Source: Streptomyces sp. MA5143a
GTDB taxonomy: Bacteria > Actinomycetota > Actinomycetes > Streptomycetales > Streptomycetaceae
Assembly: GCF_900290235.1 (NCBI RefSeq)
Contig: NZ_OLMK01000050.1
Coordinates: forward strand, 186,001-250,000
Reading direction: 5' to 3'
Length of the DNA stretch: 64,000 nt
In this document: piece by piece, positions 1 to 8,209 of the stretch
How positions within the stretch are numbered: position 1 is the first letter of the stretch
How the letters are laid out: the number at the start of each line of letters is the position of its first letter
The notes under the pieces: model-generated
Told to the model about the DNA's origin: nothing
Database searches by the model: none
What the model saw: the letters and a program-made list of their open reading frames with translations, nothing else
Made by a program: the position numbers and the translations under genes

Positions 1-291
1 CGAGCCGTCGCAGGTGTCCCGGAAGGTGTGGCCGCGGGCGGAGAGCTTCTGCCGCAGCTCGTCGTGGTTGTAGATCTCGCCGTTGAAGACGACGACGATG
101 TCCTCGCCCAGGGTGTACGGCTGGTCGCCCCCGTCGAGATCCATGATCGCGAGCCGGTTGTTGCCCAGCGCCCAGCCCGCGCCGTACGCGTGGGTCTGCG
201 CGTCGGGGCCGCCGTGCCGCTGGGCCGCCGCCACCGACCGCAGCTCGTGCGGGGTGGCCAGGGCGTCGAAGTGGCCGAATATTCTGCACAT
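1..291 (-). CDS. Asparagine-synthetase-type amidotransferase, N-terminal part (cut by window edge)
   Basis: Only the first 97 codons are inside the window; the gene continues to the left. The protein begins MCRIFGHFDA, so removal of Met exposes Cys2, the nucleophile of class II (Ntn) glutamine amidotransferases. Further glutaminase motifs follow: QRHGGPDAQ, GNNRLAIMDL and VFNGEIYNHDELR. Known family members hydrolyse glutamine and pass ammonia to an acyl-adenylate made by a C-terminal synthetase domain, which cannot be seen here. The gene lies 9 bp after the bicupin gene on the same strand and is probably the last visible member of the transporter-bicupin operon. In type II polyketide clusters such proteins amidate a carboxyl group or supply a malonamate starter; which applies here is inference. 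A primary-metabolism AsnB is less likely given the setting. Confidence 0.85.
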   Translation of the reverse strand, partial: MCRIFGHFDALATPHELRSVAAAQRHGGPDAQTHAYGAGWALGNNRLAIMDLDGGDQPYTLGEDIVVVFNGEIYNHDELRQKLSARGHTFRDTCDGS

Positions 292-300
292 GTCTGAAGA

Positions 301-1095
301 TCACCGGACCTTTGTCGAGACACCGGCGCGCTGGTAGAGCACCGGATCGAACGGAGTGGGGCCACCGCACGTGGCGAAGCGGGGAGCGGCGGGGTCTTCG
401 TCGGGGTGCCGGGTGCCGTGCGGCACACCGGGGGGCGCGTAGAGCACGTCGCCGGGCTCGGCGTCGTACCACTGGCCGTCGAGGTGGAGCTGGCCCTTGC
501 CCTCGAAGGCGATGAACGCCTCCTCGCTCTCGGGGTGGACGTGGACGTTGAAGTACTCGCCGGGCTGCATGAAGCCGCAGTGGAGGCACAGCTGCGGGGA
601 GCCGGTGCCCGGCCAGAAGAGGAAGTTCATGGTGGCCGTCCGGGCGGAGGACTCCGCCTGACCGGTGCCGGTGAAGCCCTTCAGCTGGGTCTCCTCGTTC
701 CACAGCCGGGAGAAGCGGCGGGGCTCGGTGCCAGGGGCGCGGTCCGGGCGCAGCGTGGTGTTCCAGACGTAGGCCGTGAGGTCCATGCCGGCGTCGGCGC
801 TCAGCTCGTACAGGTCGCCGGTCGGCGTGTACACCGTGTCGGCGCGGTTGACGCGCCTGCGGGCGGCGCCGGAGGCGGCGGAGCCGGAGCCCGCGAAGAC
901 GACCACGACGTTCTCCTCGTGCGCCGAGGACTGCGGCCGCCACACGGCACCGCTGGGCACCCGGACCACGTCGAGCCGCACGATCCGCGCCCCGAGGTGC
1001 GGACCGACCGCTGTCGCGACCCGGCAGCCCTCAAGCTGACGGAACTCCAGTTCGCCGGACTTGATCACGGCGCCCTGGACGGTTGCGGTGCTCAT
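301..1095 (-). CDS. Bicupin (double cupin-domain) protein, probable tailoring enzyme
   Basis: A 264-residue protein with two cupin barrels. The second (about residues 170-250) is clearest, with HVHPESEE followed by GDVLYAPPGVPHG, which gives the His-x-His, Glu and final His metal ligands of the cupin fold. The first half is weaker and has no complete ligand set. The start MSTATVQGAVIKSG is preceded by an AAAGGA ribosome site six bases upstream, and the first 65 bases lie inside the 3' end of the DMT transporter gene, so translation is probably coupled. Bicupins include oxygenases, isomerases and decarboxylases; nothing here fixes the reaction. Its position between transporter and amidotransferase suggests a role in finishing the polyketide. 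Confidence 0.75.
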   Translation of the reverse strand: MSTATVQGAVIKSGELEFRQLEGCRVATAVGPHLGARIVRLDVVRVPSGAVWRPQSSAHEENVVVVFAGSGSAASGAARRRVNRADTVYTPTGDLYELSADAGMDLTAYVWNTTLRPDRAPGTEPRRFSRLWNEETQLKGFTGTGQAESSARTATMNFLFWPGTGSPQLCLHCGFMQPGEYFNVHVHPESEEAFIAFEGKGQLHLDGQWYDAEPGDVLYAPPGVPHGTRHPDEDPAAPRFATCGGPTPFDPVLYQRAGVSTKVR

Positions 1096-1978
1096 GGCTT
1101 TCCTTTCGCTGGGGTCGTGCGGGACGGAGGGAGGGGAGCTGGGCGAGGACGATCCCGGCCAGGACGGCGGCGGCCCCGGCGAGCTGCGGCGGGGTGAAGC
1201 CCTGACCGAGCACCACCAGGCCGAGCAGCGCGGCGACGACCGGGCTGAGCAGGCCCAGCAGGGACACGGCCACGGCGGGCAGCCGCTCCACACCGCGGAA
1301 CCACACGGTGTAGGCGAACACCGCGCCCACCAGGCACAGATAGCCGTAGGCCGTTAGATTCACGGTCGTGACCCGCTGGGGGAGCCCCTCGAACAGCAGG
1401 GTGAGCGGCAGCAGGAACAGTCCGCCCAGGGCGAGTTGCCAGCCGGTGAAGGCCACCAGACCGGCCGGGCGGCCCCACCGCTTGGTGAGCACGATGCCGA
1501 GGGCCATGCAGCCGGCGCAGCCCAGCGCGGCGGCCACCCCGACGGGGTCGAGGGCGGTGGCGGAGGCGCCCACCAGCAGCGCCACGCCCGCCGTGCCGAG
1601 CAGACAGGCCGCCAGGTCCCGGCCGCGGGCCCGCTCGCCGAGCAGCGGGACGGCGAGACCGAGGACGAGCATCGGCTGGAGGGAGCCGATCAGTGCGGCG
1701 ATGCCGCCTGGCAGGCGGTACGCCGCCACGAACAGCAGCGCGAAGAACGCGCCGATGTTGAGTACGCCGAGCACGGCGGCCCGCCCGATCCAGGCGCCCC
1801 TCGGCAGGCTGCGCGTGACCAGGACCAGCAGCAGCCCGGACGGCAGGGCGCGGACCGTGGCGGCGAGCAACGGGCGGTTCTCCGGCAGGAACTCGGTGGT
1901 GACGAGGTACGTGCTGCCCCACACCATGGGCGCGAGCGCCGCCGTCACGGCGTCCGTCGCACGGGGTCTCACGGGCAT
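1031..1978 (-). CDS. DMT-superfamily (EamA/RhaT type) exporter
   Basis: A 315-residue integral membrane protein with about ten hydrophobic segments in two repeated halves, the usual architecture of drug/metabolite transporters. The start is set by AGGAGGGG directly upstream of ATG. Members export small metabolites or drugs by proton exchange, so self-protection or product export is likely. It begins the operon DMT transporter - bicupin - amidotransferase and overlaps the bicupin gene by 65 bases. The last 30 residues, in the overlap, are charged and probably cytoplasmic. Substrate is unknown. Confidence 0.85.
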   Translation of the reverse strand: MPVRPRATDAVTAALAPMVWGSTYLVTTEFLPENRPLLAATVRALPSGLLLVLVTRSLPRGAWIGRAAVLGVLNIGAFFALLFVAAYRLPGGIAALIGSLQPMLVLGLAVPLLGERARGRDLAACLLGTAGVALLVGASATALDPVGVAAALGCAGCMALGIVLTKRWGRPAGLVAFTGWQLALGGLFLLPLTLLFEGLPQRVTTVNLTAYGYLCLVGAVFAYTVWFRGVERLPAVAVSLLGLLSPVVAALLGLVVLGQGFTPPQLAGAAAVLAGIVLAQLPSLRPARPQRKESHEHRNRPGRRDQVRRTGVPSA

Positions 1979-2213
1979 CTGGCCCCTCCTCTCATCAGGG
2001 GTGGGTCTGTGCCGAGCCTCTCCGGTTGTGGTCCCGTGTCCGTCCCGGTGTGATTCCTTCCGGTTCCCGTTGATAGTTCAAGGGATCTGCTGGTTCGTGG
2101 TGAAAACGCACGTCGGGCCCGTGCCCGGCGCTCGGCCGGGACACGGGCCCGAAAAGGGGTGCGGAAGGGGTGCGGAAGGGGAAGGTACGGCTGCCTCGGG
2201 GGCCGCCCGTGGC
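1979..2213. other. Intergenic region upstream of the transporter operon
   Basis: These 235 bases separate the ACP gene from the transporter operon on the same strand. The stretch around 2050-2115 is AT-richer than its surroundings and probably holds the transporter promoter. Two copies of GGGTGCGGAAG lie head to tail near 2157-2180. No 11-bp heptamer repeat of the kind found before the other cluster operons was seen. Confidence 0.4.
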
Positions 2214-2477
2214 TCAGGCGGCGGCCTTGACGGAGATGGCCTCGTTGACCAGCTCCAGGTACTGGCGGGGCGTCTCGGCGTCCGTGACGGCGTCCTCGTC
2301 CAGGGTCACGTCGTAGTCGCGTTCGATGCGGCCCGTGGTCTGCAGGACGGCCAGCGAGTCGTAGCCGAGGACCTCGAACGGGACGTCCAGCACATCGCCG
2401 TCGAGGTTCACCGCCTCGGCCTCACCGGCGCACTCGCGCAGCAGGTCGGTCAGCTCGGTGATGGTCAGTGCGGGCAT
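2214..2477 (-). CDS. Type II polyketide acyl carrier protein
   Basis: An 87-residue acyl carrier protein, the normal length for aromatic synthases. The phosphopantetheine site is Ser41 in LGYDSLA. It carries the growing poly-beta-ketone for the KS-alpha/CLF pair encoded just upstream and must be activated by a phosphopantetheinyl transferase; one is encoded at 33145-34047. It lies 76 bases after the chain length factor on the same strand, in the canonical KS-alpha, CLF, ACP order. Confidence 0.96.
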   Translation of the reverse strand: MPALTITELTDLLRECAGEAEAVNLDGDVLDVPFEVLGYDSLAVLQTTGRIERDYDVTLDEDAVTDAETPRQYLELVNEAISVKAAA

Positions 2478-2553
2478 GGGGATTCCTCTCAATCGCTTGC
2501 GGTTGCGGGGGCTTTCGAAGGACAACAGGGAGTGACGTGTGTGGGGGGGCGGG

Positions 2554-3816
2554 TCAGTCGGCGGCGCGGACCACCATCGCCGCGTTGAAGCCGCCCCGGC
2601 CGCGCGCCAGCACCAGCGCGGTGCGCAGGGCGGCGGGGCGGGCCGCACCGGTCACGAGGTCCACGGGGCAGTCGGCGGCGGGCTCCGTCACGTTGACGGT
2701 CGGCGGGATCACCTGGTCCCGCAGTGCCAGCAGCGCCGCCGCCAGGTCCAGCGAGGCACCGCCCGCCGCCAGCCGCCCCGTCATGGTCTTCGGCGCGGTC
2801 ACCGGCACACCCCGCGGGCCGAACAGCGCGGCGAGCGCGTCCGCCTCGGCCCGGTCGGCGTCCCGGCGGCCCGCCGCGTCCGCGAACACCACGTCCACGT
2901 CGGCGGCGGCCAGCCCCGCGTCGGCCAGGGCCAGTTCGGCGGCCGCGTCCAGCCGCGGGGCGCCCTTGCCGCGCGGCGGGTCGAAGGTCGCCGCGTACCC
3001 GGCGACCGTGCCGTACCCGCGCACGCCGCGCGCGCGGGCCGCGGCCGCGTCCTCCAGGACCAGCAGCGCGCCGCCCTCACCGGCGACATGGCCGGAGGCG
3101 TCGGCGGAGAACGGCAGATACGCGCGGGCCGCGTCCTCGACGGTGCTCAGCTCACCGCCGGCCAGGTGCGCCGCCCACCCCCATGGGCACAGCGAGGAGT
3201 CCACGCCGCCGGTGAGCAGCACCGGAACGCCCTTGCGCAGCTGCCTGCGGGCCTGCGCGACGGCGTCGAGGCCGCCGGCCTGCTCGGTGACCAGCACCCC
3301 GCTGGGCCCGCGCAGCCCGTGCCGGATGGAGATCTGGCCGGTGTTGACGGCGTAGAACCAGGCGAACGACTGGTAGGCGCTGACATGGTGGCCGCCCTTG
3401 CTCCACAGCGCCTGAAGCTCCCGCTGGCCGAACTCGAAGCCGCCCGCCGAGGCGGCGGTGACGACCCCCGCGGAGAAGTCGGGCAGCTTGGAGGCGTCGA
3501 TACCGGCGTCGGAGAGGGCCTCCGCTGCGGCGGCGAGGGCCAGCCGCGTCATGTGGTCGGTCTGCGGGAGCAGCCGGCTGGAGACGTGCTCCGCCGGGTC
3601 GAAGCCGGGCACCTCACCGGCGAGCTTCGCCGGGTACCGGCCGGCGTCGAAGCGGGTGACGGGCCGGATGCCGCTCTCGCCGCGCAGGGTCGCGGCCCAC
3701 CAGGCCTCGGTGCCCAGGCCGTTGGGCGCGGTCACACCGAGGCCGGTGACCAGGGGCGTGGCCGGGGAGGGGCCGTCCGTGGCGGCGGCGGAGCGGTCGA
3801 GGGTCTGGGTGGTCAT
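2554..3816 (-). CDS. Polyketide chain length factor (KS-beta)
   Basis: A 420-residue ketosynthase-fold protein in which the catalytic Cys is replaced by Gln (VTEQAGG, Gln about residue 179), the hallmark of chain length factors. It forms a heterodimer with KS-alpha, primes by decarboxylating malonyl-ACP and helps set chain length. Its ATG overlaps the KS-alpha stop as ATGA, so the two are translated together. From the tailoring set an octaketide (C16) is expected, but chain length cannot be read reliably from the sequence by eye. Confidence 0.96.
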   Translation of the reverse strand: MTTQTLDRSAAATDGPSPATPLVTGLGVTAPNGLGTEAWWAATLRGESGIRPVTRFDAGRYPAKLAGEVPGFDPAEHVSSRLLPQTDHMTRLALAAAAEALSDAGIDASKLPDFSAGVVTAASAGGFEFGQRELQALWSKGGHHVSAYQSFAWFYAVNTGQISIRHGLRGPSGVLVTEQAGGLDAVAQARRQLRKGVPVLLTGGVDSSLCPWGWAAHLAGGELSTVEDAARAYLPFSADASGHVAGEGGALLVLEDAAAARARGVRGYGTVAGYAATFDPPRGKGAPRLDAAAELALADAGLAAADVDVVFADAAGRRDADRAEADALAALFGPRGVPVTAPKTMTGRLAAGGASLDLAAALLALRDQVIPPTVNVTEPAADCPVDLVTGAARPAALRTALVLARGRGGFNAAMVVRAAD

Positions 3817-5099
3817 GCGGCCTCTCCCGTGCGCGGGCGGGTCAGGATCATCGCGCTCTGGAAGCCGCCGAAGCCGCTGCCCACGCTGAGCACCGTGTCG
3901 GTGCGCTGCTCGCGGGCGGTCAGCGGGGTGTAGTCCAGGTCGCAGGCGGGGTCGGGGGTGTGCAGGTTGGCGGTGGGCGGCACGGTGTTGTGCTCGATCG
4001 CCAGCGCGCTGGCGGCGACCTCCAGGGAGCCGATGGCGCCCAGGGAGTGCCCGACCATCGACTTGATGGAGCTGACCGGCACCTCGTAGGCGTGGCTGCC
4101 GAGGCTGCGCTTGAACGCCGCCGTCTCGTGGCGGTCGTTCTGCTTGGTGCCGGAGCCGTGCGCGTTGATGTAGTCGACGGCCGTGGGGTCGAGGCGGGCC
4201 TCGTCGAGGGCCACCCGGATCGCCTCGGCCATCTCGGTGCCGTCCTTCGTCAGGCCGGTCATGTGGTACGCGTTGCAGCGGGTGGCGAAGCCCGCGATCT
4301 CGGCGTAGACGTGCGCGCCGCGCCGACGGGCGGCCTCGAAATCCTCCAGGATCAGCACCGCCGACCCCTCGCCGAGCACGAAGCCGTTGCGGGAGGCGTC
4401 GAACGGGCGGGAGGCGGTCTCCGGCTCGTCGTTGCGGGGGGAGGTCGCCTTGATGGCGTCGAAGCAGGCCACCGTGATCGGGGAGATCGGCGCCTCCGTG
4501 GCACCGGCCACCATCACGTCGGCGCTGCCCTCACGGATCAGCTCGACGGCGTGCCCGAGGGAGTCCAGGCCCGAGGTGCAGCCGGTGGAGACCATGGAGA
4601 CGGGGCCCTGCGCGCCGGTCCGCCAGGCGACCTCGGCCGCCATGGAACTGGGCACGAAGTAGTCGAACAGGTGCGGTACGGCGAGGGTGTGGTCGACCTG
4701 CCAGGTGGAGCCGCCCCGGCTGACGGTGTTGTACTCGCGGTCCAGGCCCATCGTGCAGCCGACGGCGCTGCCGAGCGTCACCCCTGTGCGGAGCGGGTCG
4801 AGGCTCTCGGGGTCGAGGCCGCTGTCGCGCAGGGCCTCGTCGGCGCTGACGAGGGCGAACTGGGCCGCCCGGTCGAGGCGTTCGGCCTCCTCGGGGGTGA
4901 AGCCGTGCAGCAGCGGGTCGAAGTCGGCCTCGGCGGCGATCCGGGACCGGAACGACGACGCGTCGAACAGGGTGATGCCGCGGGTCGCGGTCCGTCCGGC
5001 GGTCAGCAGCGACCAGAACTCCTTCGTGCCCACGCCGCCCGGGGCGACCACCCCGATACCGGTGATGACGACACGTCGGTTCATCTGTCGTCGGTTCAT
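3813..5099 (-). CDS. Polyketide beta-ketoacyl synthase alpha subunit (KS-alpha)
   Basis: Catalytic condensing subunit of the type II synthase, about 428 residues. The active-site Cys is in VSTGCTSG; the two His motifs are NAHGSGTKQND and MVGHSLGA. Two in-frame starts lie 15 bases apart because MNRRQ MNRRVV arises from a short tandem duplication. The upstream ATG (5099) has an AAGGA site seven bases away and overlaps the thioesterase stop as ATGA, so I chose it. The inner ATG (5084) would place the Cys at the canonical residue 169. The gene is coupled to the thioesterase before it and the chain length factor after it. Confidence 0.96.
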   Translation of the reverse strand: MNRRQMNRRVVITGIGVVAPGGVGTKEFWSLLTAGRTATRGITLFDASSFRSRIAAEADFDPLLHGFTPEEAERLDRAAQFALVSADEALRDSGLDPESLDPLRTGVTLGSAVGCTMGLDREYNTVSRGGSTWQVDHTLAVPHLFDYFVPSSMAAEVAWRTGAQGPVSMVSTGCTSGLDSLGHAVELIREGSADVMVAGATEAPISPITVACFDAIKATSPRNDEPETASRPFDASRNGFVLGEGSAVLILEDFEAARRRGAHVYAEIAGFATRCNAYHMTGLTKDGTEMAEAIRVALDEARLDPTAVDYINAHGSGTKQNDRHETAAFKRSLGSHAYEVPVSSIKSMVGHSLGAIGSLEVAASALAIEHNTVPPTANLHTPDPACDLDYTPLTAREQRTDTVLSVGSGFGGFQSAMILTRPRTGEAA

Positions 5100-5884
5100 T
5101 TGGTGTCCTTCACGGGAGAGTCCTCCAGCTGGGGTGCGGTCCAGGCGGTCGGGTGGGTACGGGCGGCCCCGGCGGACTCCGGCGTCCCGGCCCGGCGCTG
5201 CACGACCCGGCACGCCCGGTCCAGCAGCCGGGGCAGCGCCGGCCCGCGCAGGAAGAAGTGGTCGCCCGGGAGGGTGCGTTCGACGAACGGGCCGGTGGTC
5301 CAGTCCCGCCAGCCGGCCATCACCTCCCGCCCGGCGAGCGGGTCGAGGTCGCCGGAGACGGCGAGCAGCGGCACCGAGAGGGGGCCGTCGGCGGCCTCCC
5401 GCAGGGACTGCGCGAGCCGCAGGTCGTCGCGGATCACCTTCAGCGCGGAGCGCTGCCACACCCCGCCGCGCGGGGTGTCGGGCGGTACGGCGCCCGCCTC
5501 CCGCAGCGTCTCCATCAACTGGCAGTCCGGCAGGTCGGCGGCCTGGACGAGCCGCACCCGGGCGTCCGGCGGCGGGCAGGCGCCCACGACCACCAGAGCG
5601 GGGGCCGGGCGTCCGGCCTGCTCCAGGGCGCGGGCCACCGAGTAGGCGATCATGCCGCCGAGGCTGTGCCCGTACAGGACGTAGGGGGAGCTGGGCACGG
5701 GCTTGTGGTGGCGCAGCAGGTCGGCGAAGAGGGCGCGGCGGCCGGTGACGCGGGTCTCGCGGCGGCGGGCGTCCCGGCCGGGCAGGAGCACCGGCACGGC
5801 CTCCACCTTCGGGCCGAACCGCTCGGGCCAGCGGGCGAACGCGGAGGTGCCGGCGCCGGCGTGCGGGAAGCAGTACAGCCTCAT
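5096..5884 (-). CDS. Type II thioesterase (alpha/beta hydrolase)
   Basis: A 262-residue editing thioesterase. It opens with the family motif CFPHAGAGTSAF, has the nucleophile elbow GHSLGG (Ser74), and a late Asp and His in SGDLDPLAG and LPGDHFFLRG. Such enzymes hydrolyse stalled or wrongly primed acyl groups from carrier proteins. They are common beside modular synthases and less usual directly upstream of a KS-alpha gene. It is joined by 4-base overlaps to rmlB before it and KS-alpha after it, so sugar and polyketide genes share one transcript. Confidence 0.88.
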   Translation of the reverse strand: MRLYCFPHAGAGTSAFARWPERFGPKVEAVPVLLPGRDARRRETRVTGRRALFADLLRHHKPVPSSPYVLYGHSLGGMIAYSVARALEQAGRPAPALVVVGACPPPDARVRLVQAADLPDCQLMETLREAGAVPPDTPRGGVWQRSALKVIRDDLRLAQSLREAADGPLSVPLLAVSGDLDPLAGREVMAGWRDWTTGPFVERTLPGDHFFLRGPALPRLLDRACRVVQRRAGTPESAGAARTHPTAWTAPQLEDSPVKDTK

Positions 5885-6870
5885 GCCGCACCGCCCTGGG
5901 ACACGGCGTCGGCCTGCGGCTTCCACCAGTCGGGGCGGTCCCGGTACCAGGCGACGACCTCGCGCAGCCCCTCGTCGAGGGTGCGGCGGGGCGCGTAGCC
6001 GAGTTCGGCGCGGATCTTGCGGTCGTCGATGGCGTACCGCAGGTCGTGGCCCTTGCGGTCCTCGACGTACGCGACGGACGAGAGGTCCGCGCCGCACAGG
6101 TCGAGCAGCCGCTCGGTCATCTCCCGGTTGGTCAGGGCGGTGGCCCCGCCGATGTTGTAGATCTCGCCTGCCCGTCCGCCGGTGAGGACCAGCTGGACGG
6201 CCCGGCAGTGGTCGTCGACGTGCAGCCACTCGCGGACGTTGGAGCCGTCGCCGTACAGGGGGACGGTCATGCCGCGCAGCAGCCGGGTCACGAAGTTCGG
6301 GATGAGCTTCTCGACGTGCTGGTGGGTGCCGTAGTTGTTGGTGCAGCGGGTGACGCGGACGTCGAGGCCGTGGGTGCGGTGGTAGGAGCGGGCCAGCAGG
6401 TCGGCGGCGGCCTTCGACGCCGAGTACGGCGAGTTCGGCAGCAGCGGCTCCTCCTCGGTCCACGCGCCGCTGTCGATCGAGCCGTACACCTCGTCGGTGG
6501 ACACCTGCACCACCGGTCCGACGCCGAGCCGCAGACAGGCGTCCAGCAGGCTCTGGGTGCCGAGCACATTGGTGGTGACGAAGGCGGCGGCGCCGGCCAC
6601 CGACCGGTCGACGTGCGACTCGGCGGCGAAGTGCACCACCGCGTCGTGCCCCGGCAGCAGATGGTCCAGCAGCTCGGTGTTGAGGATGTCGCCGCGCACG
6701 AAGTCCAGCCGGGGGTGGTCCATCGGCAGGTTGGCGGTGTTCCCGGCGTAGGACAGCTTGTCGAGGACGGTGACGCGGGCGTCCTCGAAGCCCTCGTAGC
6801 CGCCGGCCAGCAGGGTGCGCACGTAGTGGGAGCCGATGAAGCCGGCGCCGCCGGTGACGAGGATCCTCAT
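5881..6870 (-). CDS. rmlB: dTDP-glucose 4,6-dehydratase
   Basis: A 329-residue extended short-chain dehydrogenase. It has the NAD-binding TGGAGFIGS at residue 5, the catalytic STDEVYGS with its Asp-Glu pair, and YSASKAAAD carrying the Tyr/Lys couple. It converts dTDP-glucose to dTDP-4-keto-6-deoxyglucose, the common precursor of all deoxysugars in the cluster. It sits between the aminotransferase and the thioesterase with ATGA overlaps on both sides. Confidence 0.95.
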   Translation of the reverse strand: MRILVTGGAGFIGSHYVRTLLAGGYEGFEDARVTVLDKLSYAGNTANLPMDHPRLDFVRGDILNTELLDHLLPGHDAVVHFAAESHVDRSVAGAAAFVTTNVLGTQSLLDACLRLGVGPVVQVSTDEVYGSIDSGAWTEEEPLLPNSPYSASKAAADLLARSYHRTHGLDVRVTRCTNNYGTHQHVEKLIPNFVTRLLRGMTVPLYGDGSNVREWLHVDDHCRAVQLVLTGGRAGEIYNIGGATALTNREMTERLLDLCGADLSSVAYVEDRKGHDLRYAIDDRKIRAELGYAPRRTLDEGLREVVAWYRDRPDWWKPQADAVSQGGAA

Positions 6871-8024
6871 GCCGTCACCTCCGCGGTGCGCCCCGCGACG
6901 GACTTGCGCAGCGCCGCGACCACGGTGAGCACGTCGGCGTCGGACAGGCCCGGGTGCAGCGGCAGGCACAGGGTGCGGTCGGCCGCCCAGTCGGAGCCCG
7001 GCAGGCCGGGCTCGGGCGCGCCGTGCGCGTACGCCGGCACCTTGTGCAGCGGCGCGTAGCGGAAGGTGGTGTAGATGTCGGCGGCCAGCAGGTCGCCCGC
7101 CACGGCGTCCCGGATCCTCGGGTCCATCTGCACCCAGTAGAAGTAGTACGTCGACTCGTGGCCCTCCGGCAGCGGCGGCGGCAACAACAGCCCCTCGGCG
7201 TCGGCGAGTTCACGGACGTACAGGGCGACGATCTCCCGGCGGCGGCCGACCAGCTCGGGCAGCCGGCGCAGCTGCACGGCGCCGATGGCCGCGGTCATGT
7301 CGTTGCCGATGACCCGCCGGCCCGGCTCGGGGACGTCGAGCTCCCACCAGCGGGCCGACACCTTGGCGTAGCCGAAGCCGCTGGGCTGGACCAGCCCGTG
7401 GTAGGCCAGGCGCCGCACCCGGGCGGCCCGTTCGGCGTCCTTGGCGTAGATCATGCCGCCGTCGCCGGTGATGAGGACCTTCATGGCGTCGAAGCTCCAC
7501 ATGGCGAGGTCGCCGAAGGTACCCACGGCCCTGCCGTCCACCCGGGAGGCCACCGAGCAGGCGGCGTCCTCGACCAGGGTGATGCCCCGCTGGCGGCACA
7601 GCTCCGCGATCCGCGCGACCTCGCCCGGGTAGCCGCCGTAGTGCAGCACGACCACCGCGCGGGTGCGGTCGGTCAGGGCGCGTTCGACGTCCTCGGCGGT
7701 GGGGTTGAGGGTGCGGGCGTCGACGTCGCAGAAGACCGGTGTCGCCCCGGTGGTCAGGATCGCGTTGGCCGCCGCGACGAAGCTGAGCGAGGGCAGCACG
7801 ACCTCGTCGCCCCGCTCCAGGTCCAGCGACTCCAGCGCCAGGAACAGTCCGGCCGTACCGGAGTTGAGGAAGACGACGTGCTCGGCGTCCACTCCGAGGT
7901 GCGCGGCGAAGGCCGCCTCGAAGGCCTTGGTGCGGGGGCCGTGCCCGAGCCACCTGTCCTCGAACACATCGGCGATCGCGTTCAGTTCCTCAGCGCCCAC
8001 CTGGGGCTGGAAGAGATTGATCAT
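6867..8024 (-). CDS. DegT/DnrJ/EryC1-family sugar aminotransferase
   Basis: A 385-residue fold-type I PLP enzyme. The Schiff-base Lys is about residue 182 in SFDAMKVLITGDGG, with upstream motifs NSGTAGLFLALE and LVEDAACSVAS. It is expected to transfer an amino group from glutamate to a keto carbon of a dTDP-sugar. With a 3-dehydratase and a 2,3-dehydratase in the cluster, C-4 is the likely position, as with SpnR of forosamine synthesis, but sequence alone does not separate C-3 from C-4 enzymes reliably. It is the first gene of a minus-strand operon reaching at least to the ACP gene. Confidence 0.88.
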   Translation of the reverse strand: MINLFQPQVGAEELNAIADVFEDRWLGHGPRTKAFEAAFAAHLGVDAEHVVFLNSGTAGLFLALESLDLERGDEVVLPSLSFVAAANAILTTGATPVFCDVDARTLNPTAEDVERALTDRTRAVVVLHYGGYPGEVARIAELCRQRGITLVEDAACSVASRVDGRAVGTFGDLAMWSFDAMKVLITGDGGMIYAKDAERAARVRRLAYHGLVQPSGFGYAKVSARWWELDVPEPGRRVIGNDMTAAIGAVQLRRLPELVGRRREIVALYVRELADAEGLLLPPPLPEGHESTYYFYWVQMDPRIRDAVAGDLLAADIYTTFRYAPLHKVPAYAHGAPEPGLPGSDWAADRTLCLPLHPGLSDADVLTVVAALRKSVAGRTAEVTA

Positions 8025-8055
8025 AGCCGCCTCTCAGGTCCTCGTGTCGGGGCCG

Positions 8056-8087
8056 ACTCTGATCGGATCCGCTCGACACGGGATCGA
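8056..8087 (-). promoter_or_regulatory. SARP-type operator/promoter for the aminotransferase-to-ACP operon
   Basis: On the minus strand the heptamers TCGATCC (8087-8081) and TCGAGCG (8076-8070) are 11 bp apart. Exactly 8 bp after the second comes CAGAGT (8061-8056), which matches a -10 box at its A and final T. This is the arrangement known for SARP-activated promoters, found here by eye. Confidence 0.6.
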
Positions 8088-8132
8088 GCCGTGATGGTCG
8101 GCGCGGTGGCGGACGGGCCGTCGCCGGAGGTC

Positions 8133-8175
8133 CCGAGAGGTGTTCGAGCGCCGCTCCAGCACCGGGCGCGAACCT
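8133..8175 (+). promoter_or_regulatory. SARP-type operator/promoter for the ketoreductase operon
   Basis: The heptamers CCGAGAG (8133), TCGAGCG (8144) and TCCAGCA (8155) repeat every 11 bp, followed after 8 bp by GAACCT (8170-8175). It is divergent from the minus-strand site at 8056-8087, so the 185-bp gap carries back-to-back activated promoters. Confidence 0.6.
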
Positions 8176-8209
8176 CCTGCCGCCAGGACCGGACTATCCA
8201 GGAGAGCTC

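Noticed and set aside
406..1197. Long plus-strand open frames opposite the bicupin and transporter genes
   Set aside because: They are antisense shadows of GC-rich coding sequence; the minus-strand proteins have clear domains and ribosome sites.
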